The position numbers and the translations under genes were made by a program. This document shows positions 1 to 5,807 of a stretch of 6,174 nucleotides of DNA, one piece after another (positions within the stretch are counted from its first letter, which is position 1; each line of letters begins with the position of its first letter). This DNA is from an uncultured Phenylobacterium sp. (lineage in GTDB: Bacteria; Pseudomonadota; Alphaproteobacteria; Caulobacterales; Caulobacteraceae). The stretch spans positions 1-6,174 of the forward strand of contig CAMFIW010000194.1 of assembly GCA_945952355.1 (NCBI GenBank). Reading direction: 5' to 3'. The notes below the pieces were generated by a model. The model did no database searches and had not been told where the DNA came from. It saw only the letters and a program-made list of their open reading frames with translations.

Positions 1-811
1 GGTCGTAGAAGTAGAGATAGTCCAGCCGGGTCCGATCATGGCCGATCGGGCGCATGTGCTCGACCATCAGGCCGTAGCGGTAGACGTTGAAGGCGAGATT
101 GGGCCACAGCCAGGCCCACAGCCCGTCATTGACGCCGCTCAGCGTCGGCACCTCGTGCACGGCCACCGCGCCGTCCATCTTCACCCGGTAGTTCGTGGCG
201 TCGACCTCGCTGGCGAGCTGCGGATGGACCACCGGGATGTGGTAGCCCTCCAGATAGTTCTCGACATAGGTCTTCCAGTTGCAGGCCAGGTCGTGGCTGC
301 GGCGCAGGGTGGCGGGCGCGACGCCGACGCCGCGGGCGTCGAACAGCGGATCGAGCGGGGCGACCAGCTCGGCGAGCGCACCGGCCTTGCGATCCAGGTT
401 CACGAAGATGAAGCCGCGCCAGGACTCGAGACGCACGGGGAACAGGCCGAACTCGCGCGGGTCGAAGCCTTCGGCCGCGCCAAAATCCACCGCGCTGCGA
501 AGCCTCCCGTCCAGGGCGTAGCGCCAGCCGTGATACTTGCAGGTCAGCTCCTTGCCGCAGTTGCCGCGCCCGTCCTCGGCCAGCGGCCCCGCCCGGTGGC
601 GGCAGACATTGTGGAAACCGCGGAGCTCGCCGTCGGCGCCGCGCACCGCCAGGACCGGCCAGCCGCCCGCTTCGCCGGCGATGTAGTCGCCAGGATTCGG
701 GGCCTCGTTGGCGTGACCCAGGAACTGCCAGCCGGCGGCGAAAACGCCCTGCCGCTCGCGGGCCCAGGCCTGCGGATCACGGTAGAGCTTGGCGGGGAGC
801 GTCATCTGCAT
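1..811 (-). CDS. Rieske 2Fe-2S aromatic-ring-hydroxylating-type oxygenase, large subunit (C-terminus cut off by window edge)
   Basis: 270 residues are visible, reading continuously from the ATG at 811 to the window edge; about a third of a typical 350-450 residue protein is missing. The Rieske domain binds its 2Fe-2S cluster with C70-x-H72 and C91-x2-H94, inside the contexts NVCRHRAG and CKYHGW. The catalytic domain begins after about residue 165 and carries NWKTYVENYLEGYHIPVVHP. There H191 and H196 are two of the three mononuclear iron ligands and E184 sits at the usual inter-subunit electron-transfer acid; the third ligand, a C-terminal Asp, lies outside the window. Family members take electrons from a reductase to hydroxylate or demethylate substrates. 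The E-N-Y-x-E-G-Y-H pattern recalls the choline/glycine-betaine/carnitine monooxygenase branch rather than naphthalene dioxygenases, but substrate cannot be read from sequence. A second ATG at 805 gives MTLPAK and is an equally possible start; neither has a good Shine-Dalgarno. It is transcribed divergently from the rubrerythrin gene. Confidence 0.93.
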   Translation of the reverse strand, partial: MQMTLPAKLYRDPQAWARERQGVFAAGWQFLGHANEAPNPGDYIAGEAGGWPVLAVRGADGELRGFHNVCRHRAGPLAEDGRGNCGKELTCKYHGWRYALDGRLRSAVDFGAAEGFDPREFGLFPVRLESWRGFIFVNLDRKAGALAELVAPLDPLFDARGVGVAPATLRRSHDLACNWKTYVENYLEGYHIPVVHPQLASEVDATNYRVKMDGAVAVHEVPTLSGVNDGLWAWLWPNLAFNVYRYGLMVEHMRPIGHDRTRLDYLYFYD

Positions 812-871
812 GGCGGAGGTTCGTCACGCCGGGCCGGGCGCGTCAACCGCCATAGAGCCGCTCGATCCATA

Positions 872-899
872 GGATAGAGCGATTTTATTGGGTCTATCC
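872..899. promoter_or_regulatory. Perfect 7-bp dyad in the divergent promoter region, candidate operator
   Basis: GGATAGA (872-878) and TCTATCC (893-899) are perfect inverted copies separated by 14 AT-richer bases, in an otherwise GC-rich 149-bp region between the Rieske oxygenase and rubrerythrin starts. A related CATAGAG lies at 851-857. The half-site centres are 21 bp apart, two helical turns, which suits a dimer binding one DNA face. The regulator is unknown; an iron-, Fe-S- or peroxide-responsive factor would fit the downstream genes, but I do not recognise the motif as a Fur, Irr, RirA or OxyR site. Confidence 0.5.
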
Positions 900-917
900 C
901 CGAAGGCGATGCTAGGT
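888..917 (+). promoter_or_regulatory. Possible promoter for the rubrerythrin gene
   Basis: TTGGGT at 888-893 could be a -35 element, with a weak -10 at GCTAGG (911-916, 17-bp spacer) or CTAGGT (912-917, 18-bp spacer). This would leave a leader of roughly 35-40 nt before the ATG at 961. The right half of the 872-899 dyad would overlap the -35 element and the start of the spacer, consistent with repression. The -10 match is poor, so this is tentative. Confidence 0.3.
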
Positions 918-960
918 GGCAGCTCCACCATATCCCGAAGCGGCTGAACCTGGAGACCCC

Positions 961-1377
961 ATGAGCCTCGCCACCAGCAAGACCCTGCAGAACCTGAAGG
1001 ACGCCTTTGCGGGCGAGAGCCAGGCGAACCGCCGCTACCTGTACTTCGCGCAGAAGGCCGACATCGAAGGCTACAACGACGTGGCCGCCGTGTTCCGCTC
1101 GACCGCCGAAGGCGAGACCGGCCACGCCCACGGCCACCTGGAATTCATGGAAGCCGTCGGCGACCCCGCCACCGGCCTGCCGATCGGCGGCACCGAGAAC
1201 AACCTGAAGGCCTCGATCGCCGGCGAAACCCACGAGTACACCGACATGTACCCGGGCATGGCGCGCACCGCCCGCGAGGAAGGCTTCGACGAGATCGCCG
1301 ACTGGTTCGAGACCCTCGCCAAGGCCGAGAAGTCGCACGCCGGCCGCTTCCAGCGCGCCCTGGAAACCCTGGCCTAG
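961..1377 (+). CDS. Rubrerythrin family diiron protein lacking a rubredoxin domain
   Basis: The 138-residue product is a single ferritin-like four-helix domain. All seven diiron ligands expected from classical rubrerythrin are present with matching spacing: E19 (GES), E52-x2-H55, E89-x2-E92 (GETHEY) and E123-x2-H126. Classical rubrerythrin continues into a C-terminal rubredoxin with four cysteines; here the protein stops after the helix bundle and contains no cysteine at all. The family reduces hydrogen peroxide to water in the cytoplasm, so electrons must come from another protein. The ATG at 961 is chosen because GGAGA lies at 952-956 and the family normally begins just ahead of the K-T-x2-N-L-K-x-A-F-A-G-E-S segment; an in-frame GTG at 916 would add 15 unconserved residues without a ribosome site. 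It is followed by the Fe-S and DUF3501 genes on the same strand, a neighbourhood I recall from other proteobacteria. Confidence 0.93.
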   Translation: MSLATSKTLQNLKDAFAGESQANRRYLYFAQKADIEGYNDVAAVFRSTAEGETGHAHGHLEFMEAVGDPATGLPIGGTENNLKASIAGETHEYTDMYPGMARTAREEGFDEIADWFETLAKAEKSHAGRFQRALETLA

Positions 1378-1401
1378 TTCAGCCAACCAGGCTGCGTTCG
1401 G

Positions 1402-1459
1402 TCTCCTTCTCCCCTTGCGGGAGAAGGCGGCCCCGCAGCGCGGGGTCGGATGAGGGGTC
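1402..1459. repeat. Left arm of an inverted pair of short palindromic intergenic repeats
   Basis: The arm begins 24 nt after the rubrerythrin stop and contains two hairpins. The first is CCTTCTCCC (1405-1413), loop cttgc, GGGAGAAGG (1419-1427), a perfect 9-bp stem. The second is CCCCGC (1431-1436), loop agc, GCGGGG (1440-1445). A conserved tail, CGGATGAGGGGTC, occupies 1447-1459. It has the look of a dispersed, non-coding repeat found in many intergenic regions of Caulobacter-like genomes (recalled, not searched). It could act as an mRNA-processing or partial-termination signal between the first and second cassette genes. Confidence 0.8.
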
Positions 1460-1508
1460 TCGCGGACCTCTCCGAATCGTCCGGCCAGAAGCGGGCCAGC
1501 GCCCGTGC

Positions 1509-1562
1509 GACCCCTCATCCGTCGGGCTTCCGCCCGACACCTTCTCCCGCAAGGGGAGACGG
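1509..1562. repeat. Right arm of the inverted repeat pair
   Basis: This is the reverse-complement orientation of the left arm. GACCCCTCATCCG (1509-1521) is complementary to 1447-1459 over 13 bp. It is followed by GTCGGGC, loop ttcc, GCCCGAC (1521-1538), then CCTTCTCCC (1540-1548), loop gcaag, GGGAGA plus one mismatch (1554-1562). The outer hairpin matches the left arm at 22 of 23 positions, while the inner hairpin has a different sequence but still folds. The 49-nt spacer (1460-1508) shows no feature. The arm ends just ahead of the ribosome-binding site of the next gene, so it would lie in that gene's leader. Confidence 0.8.
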
Positions 1563-1582
1563 GAACCGGATCGGAGCTATTC

Positions 1583-2944
1583 GTGGCCGACAGTCCCAAG
1601 ACCACAGCGCGCGAGGGCAGCCTCGACGCGCCCTTCCGCCATCCGATCGCCTGGCGGGACGAGGCCTATTACGACATGGACGCCGTCCTGAAGGAGATGG
1701 AGCGTCAGTTCGACGTCTGTCACACCTGCCGGCGCTGCTTCAATCTGTGCGACAGCTTCCCGCGGCTCTTCGACATGATCGACGAGTCGAAGACCGGCGA
1801 GCTCGATAGCGTCCCGAAGAGCGAATACGCCAAGGTCGACGAGGCCTGCACGCTCTGCGACATGTGCTTCCTGACTAAGTGTCCCTACGTGCCGCCGCAC
1901 GAGTTCGACATCGACATCCCGCACCTGATCCTGCGCTACCGCGCCGCGCGCCGCCGCCAGGGCCAGAAGGACGCGATCCGCGACGAACTCGGCAAGACCG
2001 ACCGCAACGGCAAGCTCGCCAAGCCCCTGGCCGGCCTCGCCAACTGGGCCACCGCCCGCAAGAACACCCCCCTGCGCAAGCTCCTGGAGGCCGTCGCCGA
2101 GATCGACGCCGAGGCCGAGCTGCCCAAGTACCATTCGAAGACCGCGACCGACCTGCTGAAGGCCCCGGTCGCGCCGGACCCGGCCGGTCCTGCCTTCGGC
2201 CGACGCAAGGTCGCGCTCTACGCGACCTGCTTCGTCGACTACAACGCCCCAGACACGGCCATGGCCGCCGCCAAGGTGCTGGCCAAGCAGGGCGTCGAGG
2301 CCGTGCTGGTCTATCCGGAATGCTGCGGCATGCCCCAGCTCGAGGCCGGCGACCTCAAGGACGTGGCTGGACGCGCCGAGCGCGTGGCCAAGGCCTTCGC
2401 CCCCTATGTCGAGCAGGGCTACGACATCGTCGCGCTGACCGCCTCCTGCGGCCTGATGATGAAGTTCGAGTGGCCGCTGATCGTGCCGGAGAACCACGAG
2501 GTCGGCCGGCTCGCCGCCGCCACCCGCGACATCACCGAGTATGTGGTGAACCTCTCCAAGGACTTCGGCCTCGCGCCTGGGCTCAGCGCCGTCGAGGGCG
2601 GGGTCACGGTGCACCACGCCTGCCACGCGCGGGCTCAGAACATGGGCCAGAAGTCGGCCGAGATGCTGCGCCTGATCCCGGACACCAAGGTCGATGTGGT
2701 CGAGCGCTGCTCGGGCCACGGCGGCACGTTCGGCGTCATGAAGAACACCCGACCCTTGGCCAACAAGGTCGGCAAGCCGGCCGCCAGGCAGGTGGCGCAG
2801 AAAGAGAACGCCGAGCTCTGCTCGGACTGTCCCCTGGCGTGCAAGCACCTCGGCCAGCTGCTGGAGGTCGAGACCGGCGGCGCCGCCGCGCCGCGTCAGT
2901 CGCATCCGATCGAGATCTTCGCCCGCGCCTACGGAGCGCTCTGA
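1583..2944 (+). CDS. Heterodisulfide-reductase/GlpC-type iron-sulfur protein (two 4Fe-4S sites plus cysteine-rich modules)
   Basis: The 453-residue protein has an N-terminal ferredoxin-like half with C46-x2-C49-x2-C52-x3-C56 and C89-x2-C92-x2-C95-x4-C100-P; the second motif has four residues before its last cysteine instead of the usual three. A linker of about 110 residues leads to two C-terminal cysteine-rich (CCG-type) modules. The first has C216, the C247-C248-G pair in PECCGMP, and C289. The second has C347 in HHACHA, a C376-S-G-H-G-G sequence where CCG is expected, and C413-x2-C416-x3-C420. This architecture is shared with GlpC, LutA/LutE-type and HdrB/HdrD-type electron-transfer proteins. 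There is no membrane helix or signal peptide, so it is probably cytosolic. The GTG at 1583 is chosen because GGAG lies at 1573-1576; an in-frame ATG at 1505 would translate the palindromic repeat. It is probably an electron donor or oxidoreductase partner of the rubrerythrin; the substrate is unknown. Confidence 0.88.
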   Translation: MADSPKTTAREGSLDAPFRHPIAWRDEAYYDMDAVLKEMERQFDVCHTCRRCFNLCDSFPRLFDMIDESKTGELDSVPKSEYAKVDEACTLCDMCFLTKCPYVPPHEFDIDIPHLILRYRAARRRQGQKDAIRDELGKTDRNGKLAKPLAGLANWATARKNTPLRKLLEAVAEIDAEAELPKYHSKTATDLLKAPVAPDPAGPAFGRRKVALYATCFVDYNAPDTAMAAAKVLAKQGVEAVLVYPECCGMPQLEAGDLKDVAGRAERVAKAFAPYVEQGYDIVALTASCGLMMKFEWPLIVPENHEVGRLAAATRDITEYVVNLSKDFGLAPGLSAVEGGVTVHHACHARAQNMGQKSAEMLRLIPDTKVDVVERCSGHGGTFGVMKNTRPLANKVGKPAARQVAQKENAELCSDCPLACKHLGQLLEVETGGAAAPRQSHPIEIFARAYGAL

Positions 2945-2946
2945 CC

Positions 2947-3540
2947 ATGACCGCCGCCGCCCGCAAGATCACCCGTGACGACCTGATGCCGGACGCCGAG
3001 TTCGCCAAGGTCCGCAAGGAGCGTCGCGCCGGCCTCCTGCCGATGAAGCGCCTGCGCCGCATCGACCTCGGACCGTTCTGCTCGTTCTATTTCGAGTGCT
3101 ACGAGACCATGCTCTTCCAGGTCCAGGAGATGCTCCTGATCGAGAAGGGCGGCGAGGCCCAGATCGCCGACGAGCTGGCGGCCTACAATCCGATGATCCC
3201 CCAGGGCTCGGAACTGGTCGCGACCGTCATGTTCGAGATCGAGGACGAGGTGCGCCGCGCCGCTGTCCTGGCCCGCTTGGGCGGTGTCGAGGATCGGCTG
3301 TTCGTCCAGGTCGGCGCCGACAAGGTCTATGGCGTGCCCGCGGGCGACATCGAGCGCACTCGCGACGACGGCAAGACCTCCTCGGTCCACTTCCTGCACT
3401 TCCCGCTGACCTCGGCCCAGATCGCGGTGTTCCGCGATCCCGCCACCCAGGTCATGGTCGGCTGCGATCATGAGGGTTACGGCCACCTGGCCGCCCTCAG
3501 CCCGGCCACCCGCGCCGAACTCGCCCGCGACTTCGCCTGA
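2947..3540 (+). CDS. DUF3501 family protein
   Basis: The 197-residue protein is recognised as DUF3501 from its start (K-I-T-R-D-D-L-M), the LGPFCSFYFECYETMLFQVQEML block at 41-63, the YNPMIPQGSELVATVM block at 80-95, and the VHFLHF segment at 147-152. Possible metal-binding or redox residues are C45, C51, H148, H151, C173, H175 and H180, the last three in C-D-H-E-G-Y-G-H. No signal peptide or membrane helix is visible. The ATG is 2 nt after the stop of the Fe-S gene and GGAG lies at 2933-2936 inside that gene, so the two are probably translationally coupled and the proteins made in linked amounts. Function is not established for the family as far as I know; the fixed partnership suggests an accessory role for the Fe-S protein or rubrerythrin. 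Any enzymatic role is inference. Confidence 0.85.
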   Translation: MTAAARKITRDDLMPDAEFAKVRKERRAGLLPMKRLRRIDLGPFCSFYFECYETMLFQVQEMLLIEKGGEAQIADELAAYNPMIPQGSELVATVMFEIEDEVRRAAVLARLGGVEDRLFVQVGADKVYGVPAGDIERTRDDGKTSSVHFLHFPLTSAQIAVFRDPATQVMVGCDHEGYGHLAALSPATRAELARDFA

Positions 3541-3554
3541 CCCCGGATACGAAG

Positions 3555-3586
3555 CGGCCCCGGCGGGATTTTCCCAGCCGGGGCCG
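3555..3586 (+). terminator. Strong hairpin after the DUF3501 gene, likely transcription terminator
   Basis: CGGCCCCGGC (3555-3564) pairs perfectly with GCCGGGGCCG (3577-3586). The stem continues through GGGA/TCCC with one bulged A at 3576 and a ttt loop. It lies 15 nt after the stop codon. It lacks a downstream U-run, so termination would be by the hairpin alone, by Rho, or it may mainly protect the mRNA end. Confidence 0.65.
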
Positions 3587-3883
3587 TGCCGTTCGGCGGC
3601 GCCTTGGCCGCCGGCAGGAGACCCGGTCACCTCCGACAGGACCGCGTCGAGATCAGGAGGCGCCGCGCCGCGCCCGCGGTCACGCCCCGCCGCGCCGGCC
3701 ACGTGGGACTTCTCGTCGATGCTCGCGCCTTGGGCGCCCGGGCGCAGGAGTCTCGGGAGCCGGCGCCGCTTTTTTCGGCGCCCGTCCGGCGGGGTGGGGC
3801 CTGCCGTGGCCCCGGAGCTGCTGTCACGTTTCGTGACCGGCGAGGCGTGGACAAGCGGCTCCGCGCGACGCATAGGGGGGCCC
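3587..3883. other. Palindrome-rich GC-rich spacer without a convincing gene
   Basis: About 300 bp lies between the terminator hairpin and the acyltransferase start. It holds several secondary-structure elements: GGCGGC/GCCGCC (3595-3600 and 3607-3612, extended by one pair), a perfect 12-base palindrome GCGCCCGGGCGC (3734-3745), and GGCGCCG (3762-3768) with CGGCGCC (3776-3782) around a loop of one C and six Ts. Open frames cross it on both strands, but their Arg/Pro/Ala-rich translations resemble no family and reflect the base composition. Likely content is termination signals for the upstream unit and the promoter of the downstream one. Confidence 0.6.
3823..3837. promoter_or_regulatory. GTCACG-ttt-CGTGAC dyad, candidate operator of the acyltransferase/DUF998 unit
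   Basis: A perfect 6-bp inverted repeat with a 3-base centre lies 46 bp upstream of the acyltransferase GTG. The short odd-centred symmetry and its place just ahead of a two-gene unit suit a dimeric repressor or activator site. No clear -35/-10 pair could be assigned around it. It could equally be a small mRNA hairpin. Confidence 0.4.
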
Positions 3884-5053
3884 GTGCCCCAGACCTCCGC
3901 CCCTCGCAGAGCCGACATAGACTGGATCCGCGTGGCCGCCTTCGGCCTGCTGATCGTCTATCACGTGGGCCTGGTCTACGCGCCGTGGGACTGGCACGTG
4001 CACAGTCCCCACACCATCGAGTCCCTGCGCTATGCCGCCCTGGTGACGAACCCCTGGCGGCTGACCCTGCTTTTCCTGGTCTCGGGCGTGGCCCTGCGGT
4101 TCATGAGCCGCCGCCTCACCGCCGGGGCCGTGCTCAAGGCCCGGTTCTCGCGGCTGGCGCCGCCCTTCCTGTTCGGCGTCCTGGTCCTTGTCCCGCCCCA
4201 GGCGTGGATCGAAGCCATGGACAAGGGCGGCTTCAACCAGGGCCTGCTCGCCTGGTGGATGGGCGAATTCAGCCCCCAGGGCTTCGCCAATGGCATCCCG
4301 CTGAACCACCTGTGGTTCGTGCTCTATATCGCGGTCTACAGCCTGATCGCCGCCGCCCTGCTGGCCGTGCCGCCCGTGCTGGCCGCACTGGAAAAGGGGC
4401 TGGCATGGCTGCTGCGCGGCTGGGGCCTCTTCCTGCTGCCGATGGCCTACTTGGCCTTCGCCCGCGAGAAGCTGTTCCTGACCTATGGCCTCTCAAACCA
4501 CCTGACGACCGACTGGTACAATCACGCCATGTCGTTCGGGGTCTTCGGTCTGGGCTTCCTGCTGGCCTTGAACGAGGGCGTCTGGAAGACCTTCGAACGG
4601 CTGCGCTGGCCGTTCCTGGTCACGGCCGCCCTGGCCCTGCCGTACATGCTCTGGCTCGAAGGCCAGTCGGGCGGCCTCGGCGCCGGTGGTCTGCTCAAGG
4701 ACAGCGTCTACGCCGTAGACCAATGGGCCACGATCGGCGCCGTGCTCGGCTTCGCCAGCAAGCACATCCGCCACGCCGACGGACCGCTGCTGCGCTACCT
4801 CACCGACGCCGTCTTCCCCTGCTACCTGGCCCACCAAACCCTGCTGGTGATCTTCGCCTATGCGCTGGAGCCCTACGCCATGCCGGCCGAGGTCGAGGCG
4901 CCCCTGCTGGTCATGCTCACCCTTGGGGGCAGCCTGGCGGTCTACGAGACGGTGCGCCGGATCGACTGGATGCGTCCGCTCTGGGGTCTCAAGCCGCGCG
5001 CCCGCAAGGCGTCGGGTGTCGCGACCGAGCCGGCCCGGGCCGAGGCCGCCTGA
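3884..5053 (+). CDS. Acyltransferase-3 family integral membrane protein
   Basis: The 389-residue, strongly hydrophobic protein has about ten predicted membrane spans. The family's catalytic signature is at the N-terminus: R16-x10-H27 within D-I-D-W-I-R-V-A-A-F-G-L-L-I-V-Y-H. Other family landmarks are the F-L-V-S-G segment (64-68), the R87-x2-R90-L-x-P-P loop, N-H-L-W-F at 141-145 and C313-Y-L-A-H317-Q near the C-terminus. Members such as OafA and OpgC move acyl groups across the inner membrane onto envelope glycans or other acceptors; the C-Y-L-A-H-Q ending looks more OpgC-like, but the acceptor cannot be assigned. The GTG at 3884 is chosen because a purine run AGGGGGG (3874-3880) precedes it and the signature then starts at the usual distance from the N-terminus. 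The frame stays open upstream to 3470, but that extension is low-complexity and overlaps DUF3501. The DUF998 gene follows after 4 nt. Confidence 0.88.
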   Translation: MPQTSAPRRADIDWIRVAAFGLLIVYHVGLVYAPWDWHVHSPHTIESLRYAALVTNPWRLTLLFLVSGVALRFMSRRLTAGAVLKARFSRLAPPFLFGVLVLVPPQAWIEAMDKGGFNQGLLAWWMGEFSPQGFANGIPLNHLWFVLYIAVYSLIAAALLAVPPVLAALEKGLAWLLRGWGLFLLPMAYLAFAREKLFLTYGLSNHLTTDWYNHAMSFGVFGLGFLLALNEGVWKTFERLRWPFLVTAALALPYMLWLEGQSGGLGAGGLLKDSVYAVDQWATIGAVLGFASKHIRHADGPLLRYLTDAVFPCYLAHQTLLVIFAYALEPYAMPAEVEAPLLVMLTLGGSLAVYETVRRIDWMRPLWGLKPRARKASGVATEPARAEAA

Positions 5054-5057
5054 TCGC

Positions 5058-5696
5058 ATGTTCCGGCGTCGGCGCGCCCTGCTGGTGGTCGGCATGGCCG
5101 CGCCGGTTCTGGCCTTCATCGCCGTGGGGGTCGCCGCGCTCACCTATCCCGGCTTCAACAATGCGACCCAGTACATCAGCGATCTGGGCGGGCCGAAAGC
5201 GCGCCATCCGGAGATCTTCAACATCGCGGTCTTCATCTCGGGCGGGGGCGCCATCCTCGGCGGCCTGGGCTTCGGATTTTCCGTCGCCGCGCTTGGCGGT
5301 TCGCGGTTCGCCGGCGCCCTGACCAGCCTCTCCTTCGCCCTGGCCGGCGTTGGCATGATCATCTCCAGTATCTATCCCTGGCCCGATCCGCGTCACCTCG
5401 CGATCAATCTCGGTCTCGGGATCCAGCTTGCGCCCCTGTTTCTGCTCTGGGGCCTGGCGCCCGTCGACGGCCTGAGGGGCCTGCGCCGCTTCCTGGTCAT
5501 CGTCTGCCTGATCATGGCCGTGCTGACCGTGCTGACCAAGCATCTGGTCTTCCCGGGCCTCGTGAACGACGCCAACGTGGGCTGGTGGGAGCGCGCCTTC
5601 GCGATCGTTCTCGTGGGATGGACGGGCGTGGCGGCCTATTTCCTGGAGCGCCGGCTGGTCGCGCGGGTCCGTTCGGAACTCGCCAGCATCGGTTGA
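5058..5696 (+). CDS. DUF998 family membrane protein
   Basis: The 212-residue protein has six likely transmembrane segments, near 8-29, 55-79, 85-105, 116-135, 143-162 and 177-197. The family hallmark follows the first helix: Y-P-G-F-N-N-A-T-Q-Y-I-S-D-L-G-G at 30-45, then P-E-I-F-N at 51-55 entering helix two. The R-R-R-R stretch at 3-6 should keep the N-terminus cytoplasmic. Function of DUF998 is not established. The ATG is 4 nt after the acyltransferase stop, so the two are almost certainly co-transcribed and probably translationally coupled. This suggests, without proof, that it assists an envelope or lipid modification made by the acyltransferase. Confidence 0.85.
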   Translation: MFRRRRALLVVGMAAPVLAFIAVGVAALTYPGFNNATQYISDLGGPKARHPEIFNIAVFISGGGAILGGLGFGFSVAALGGSRFAGALTSLSFALAGVGMIISSIYPWPDPRHLAINLGLGIQLAPLFLLWGLAPVDGLRGLRRFLVIVCLIMAVLTVLTKHLVFPGLVNDANVGWWERAFAIVLVGWTGVAAYFLERRLVARVRSELASIG

Positions 5697-5713
5697 ATTC
5701 GCGACGAATCGTC

Positions 5714-5750
5714 CGCGCGCGTCGGGCGAAACCTGGTCGCCTTTCGCGCG
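5714..5750 (+). terminator. Possible two-tier stem-loop after the DUF998 gene
   Basis: CGCGCG in 5714-5721 can pair with CGCGCG at 5745-5750. It encloses a second stem, GGCGA (5725-5729) with TCGCC (5737-5741), around a 7-base loop. It starts about 17 nt after the DUF998 stop. There is no U-run. A smaller hairpin, ATTCG-cga-CGAAT (5697-5709), directly abuts the stop codon. Confidence 0.35.
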
Positions 5751-5807
5751 AGCGCCAAGCCTCGCCTCGCGATTTTGTGATCAAATCAATTGCTTAGGTC
5801 GTTCCTT

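Noticed and set aside
38..877. Plus-strand open frame opposite the Rieske oxygenase
   Set aside because: The minus strand encodes all Rieske and iron-site motifs in one uninterrupted frame; the plus translation has none.
916..960. Upstream GTG start for rubrerythrin
   Set aside because: It adds residues not expected in the family and has no Shine-Dalgarno, whereas GGAGA is correctly placed for the ATG at 961.
1402..1562. Insertion sequence or CRISPR array explanation for the repeats
   Set aside because: There is no transposase, no target duplication evident, and only two inverted copies with internal hairpins; this fits a short intergenic palindromic element.
1577..2905. Long minus-strand open frame opposite the Fe-S gene
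   Set aside because: It mirrors the well-supported plus-strand gene; the translation is Gly/Val/Leu/Arg/His-rich without any family motif, a common effect of GC-rich codon use.
3470..3883. N-terminal extension of the acyltransferase frame
   Set aside because: It overlaps DUF3501 and the terminator hairpin, is Pro/Ala/Arg-rich, and precedes the normal family N-terminus; the GTG at 3884 has a purine-rich ribosome site.
2929..3918. Minus-strand open frame of 329 codons opposite DUF3501 and the spacer
   Set aside because: No recognisable domain and low-complexity N-terminus; the opposite strand has a clear DUF3501 gene with an operon-coupled start.
5775..5791. FNR/FixK-like box around TTGTGATCAAATCAA
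   Set aside because: The spacing does not fit TTGAT-N4-ATCAA; the similarity is limited to AT-rich half-site fragments.
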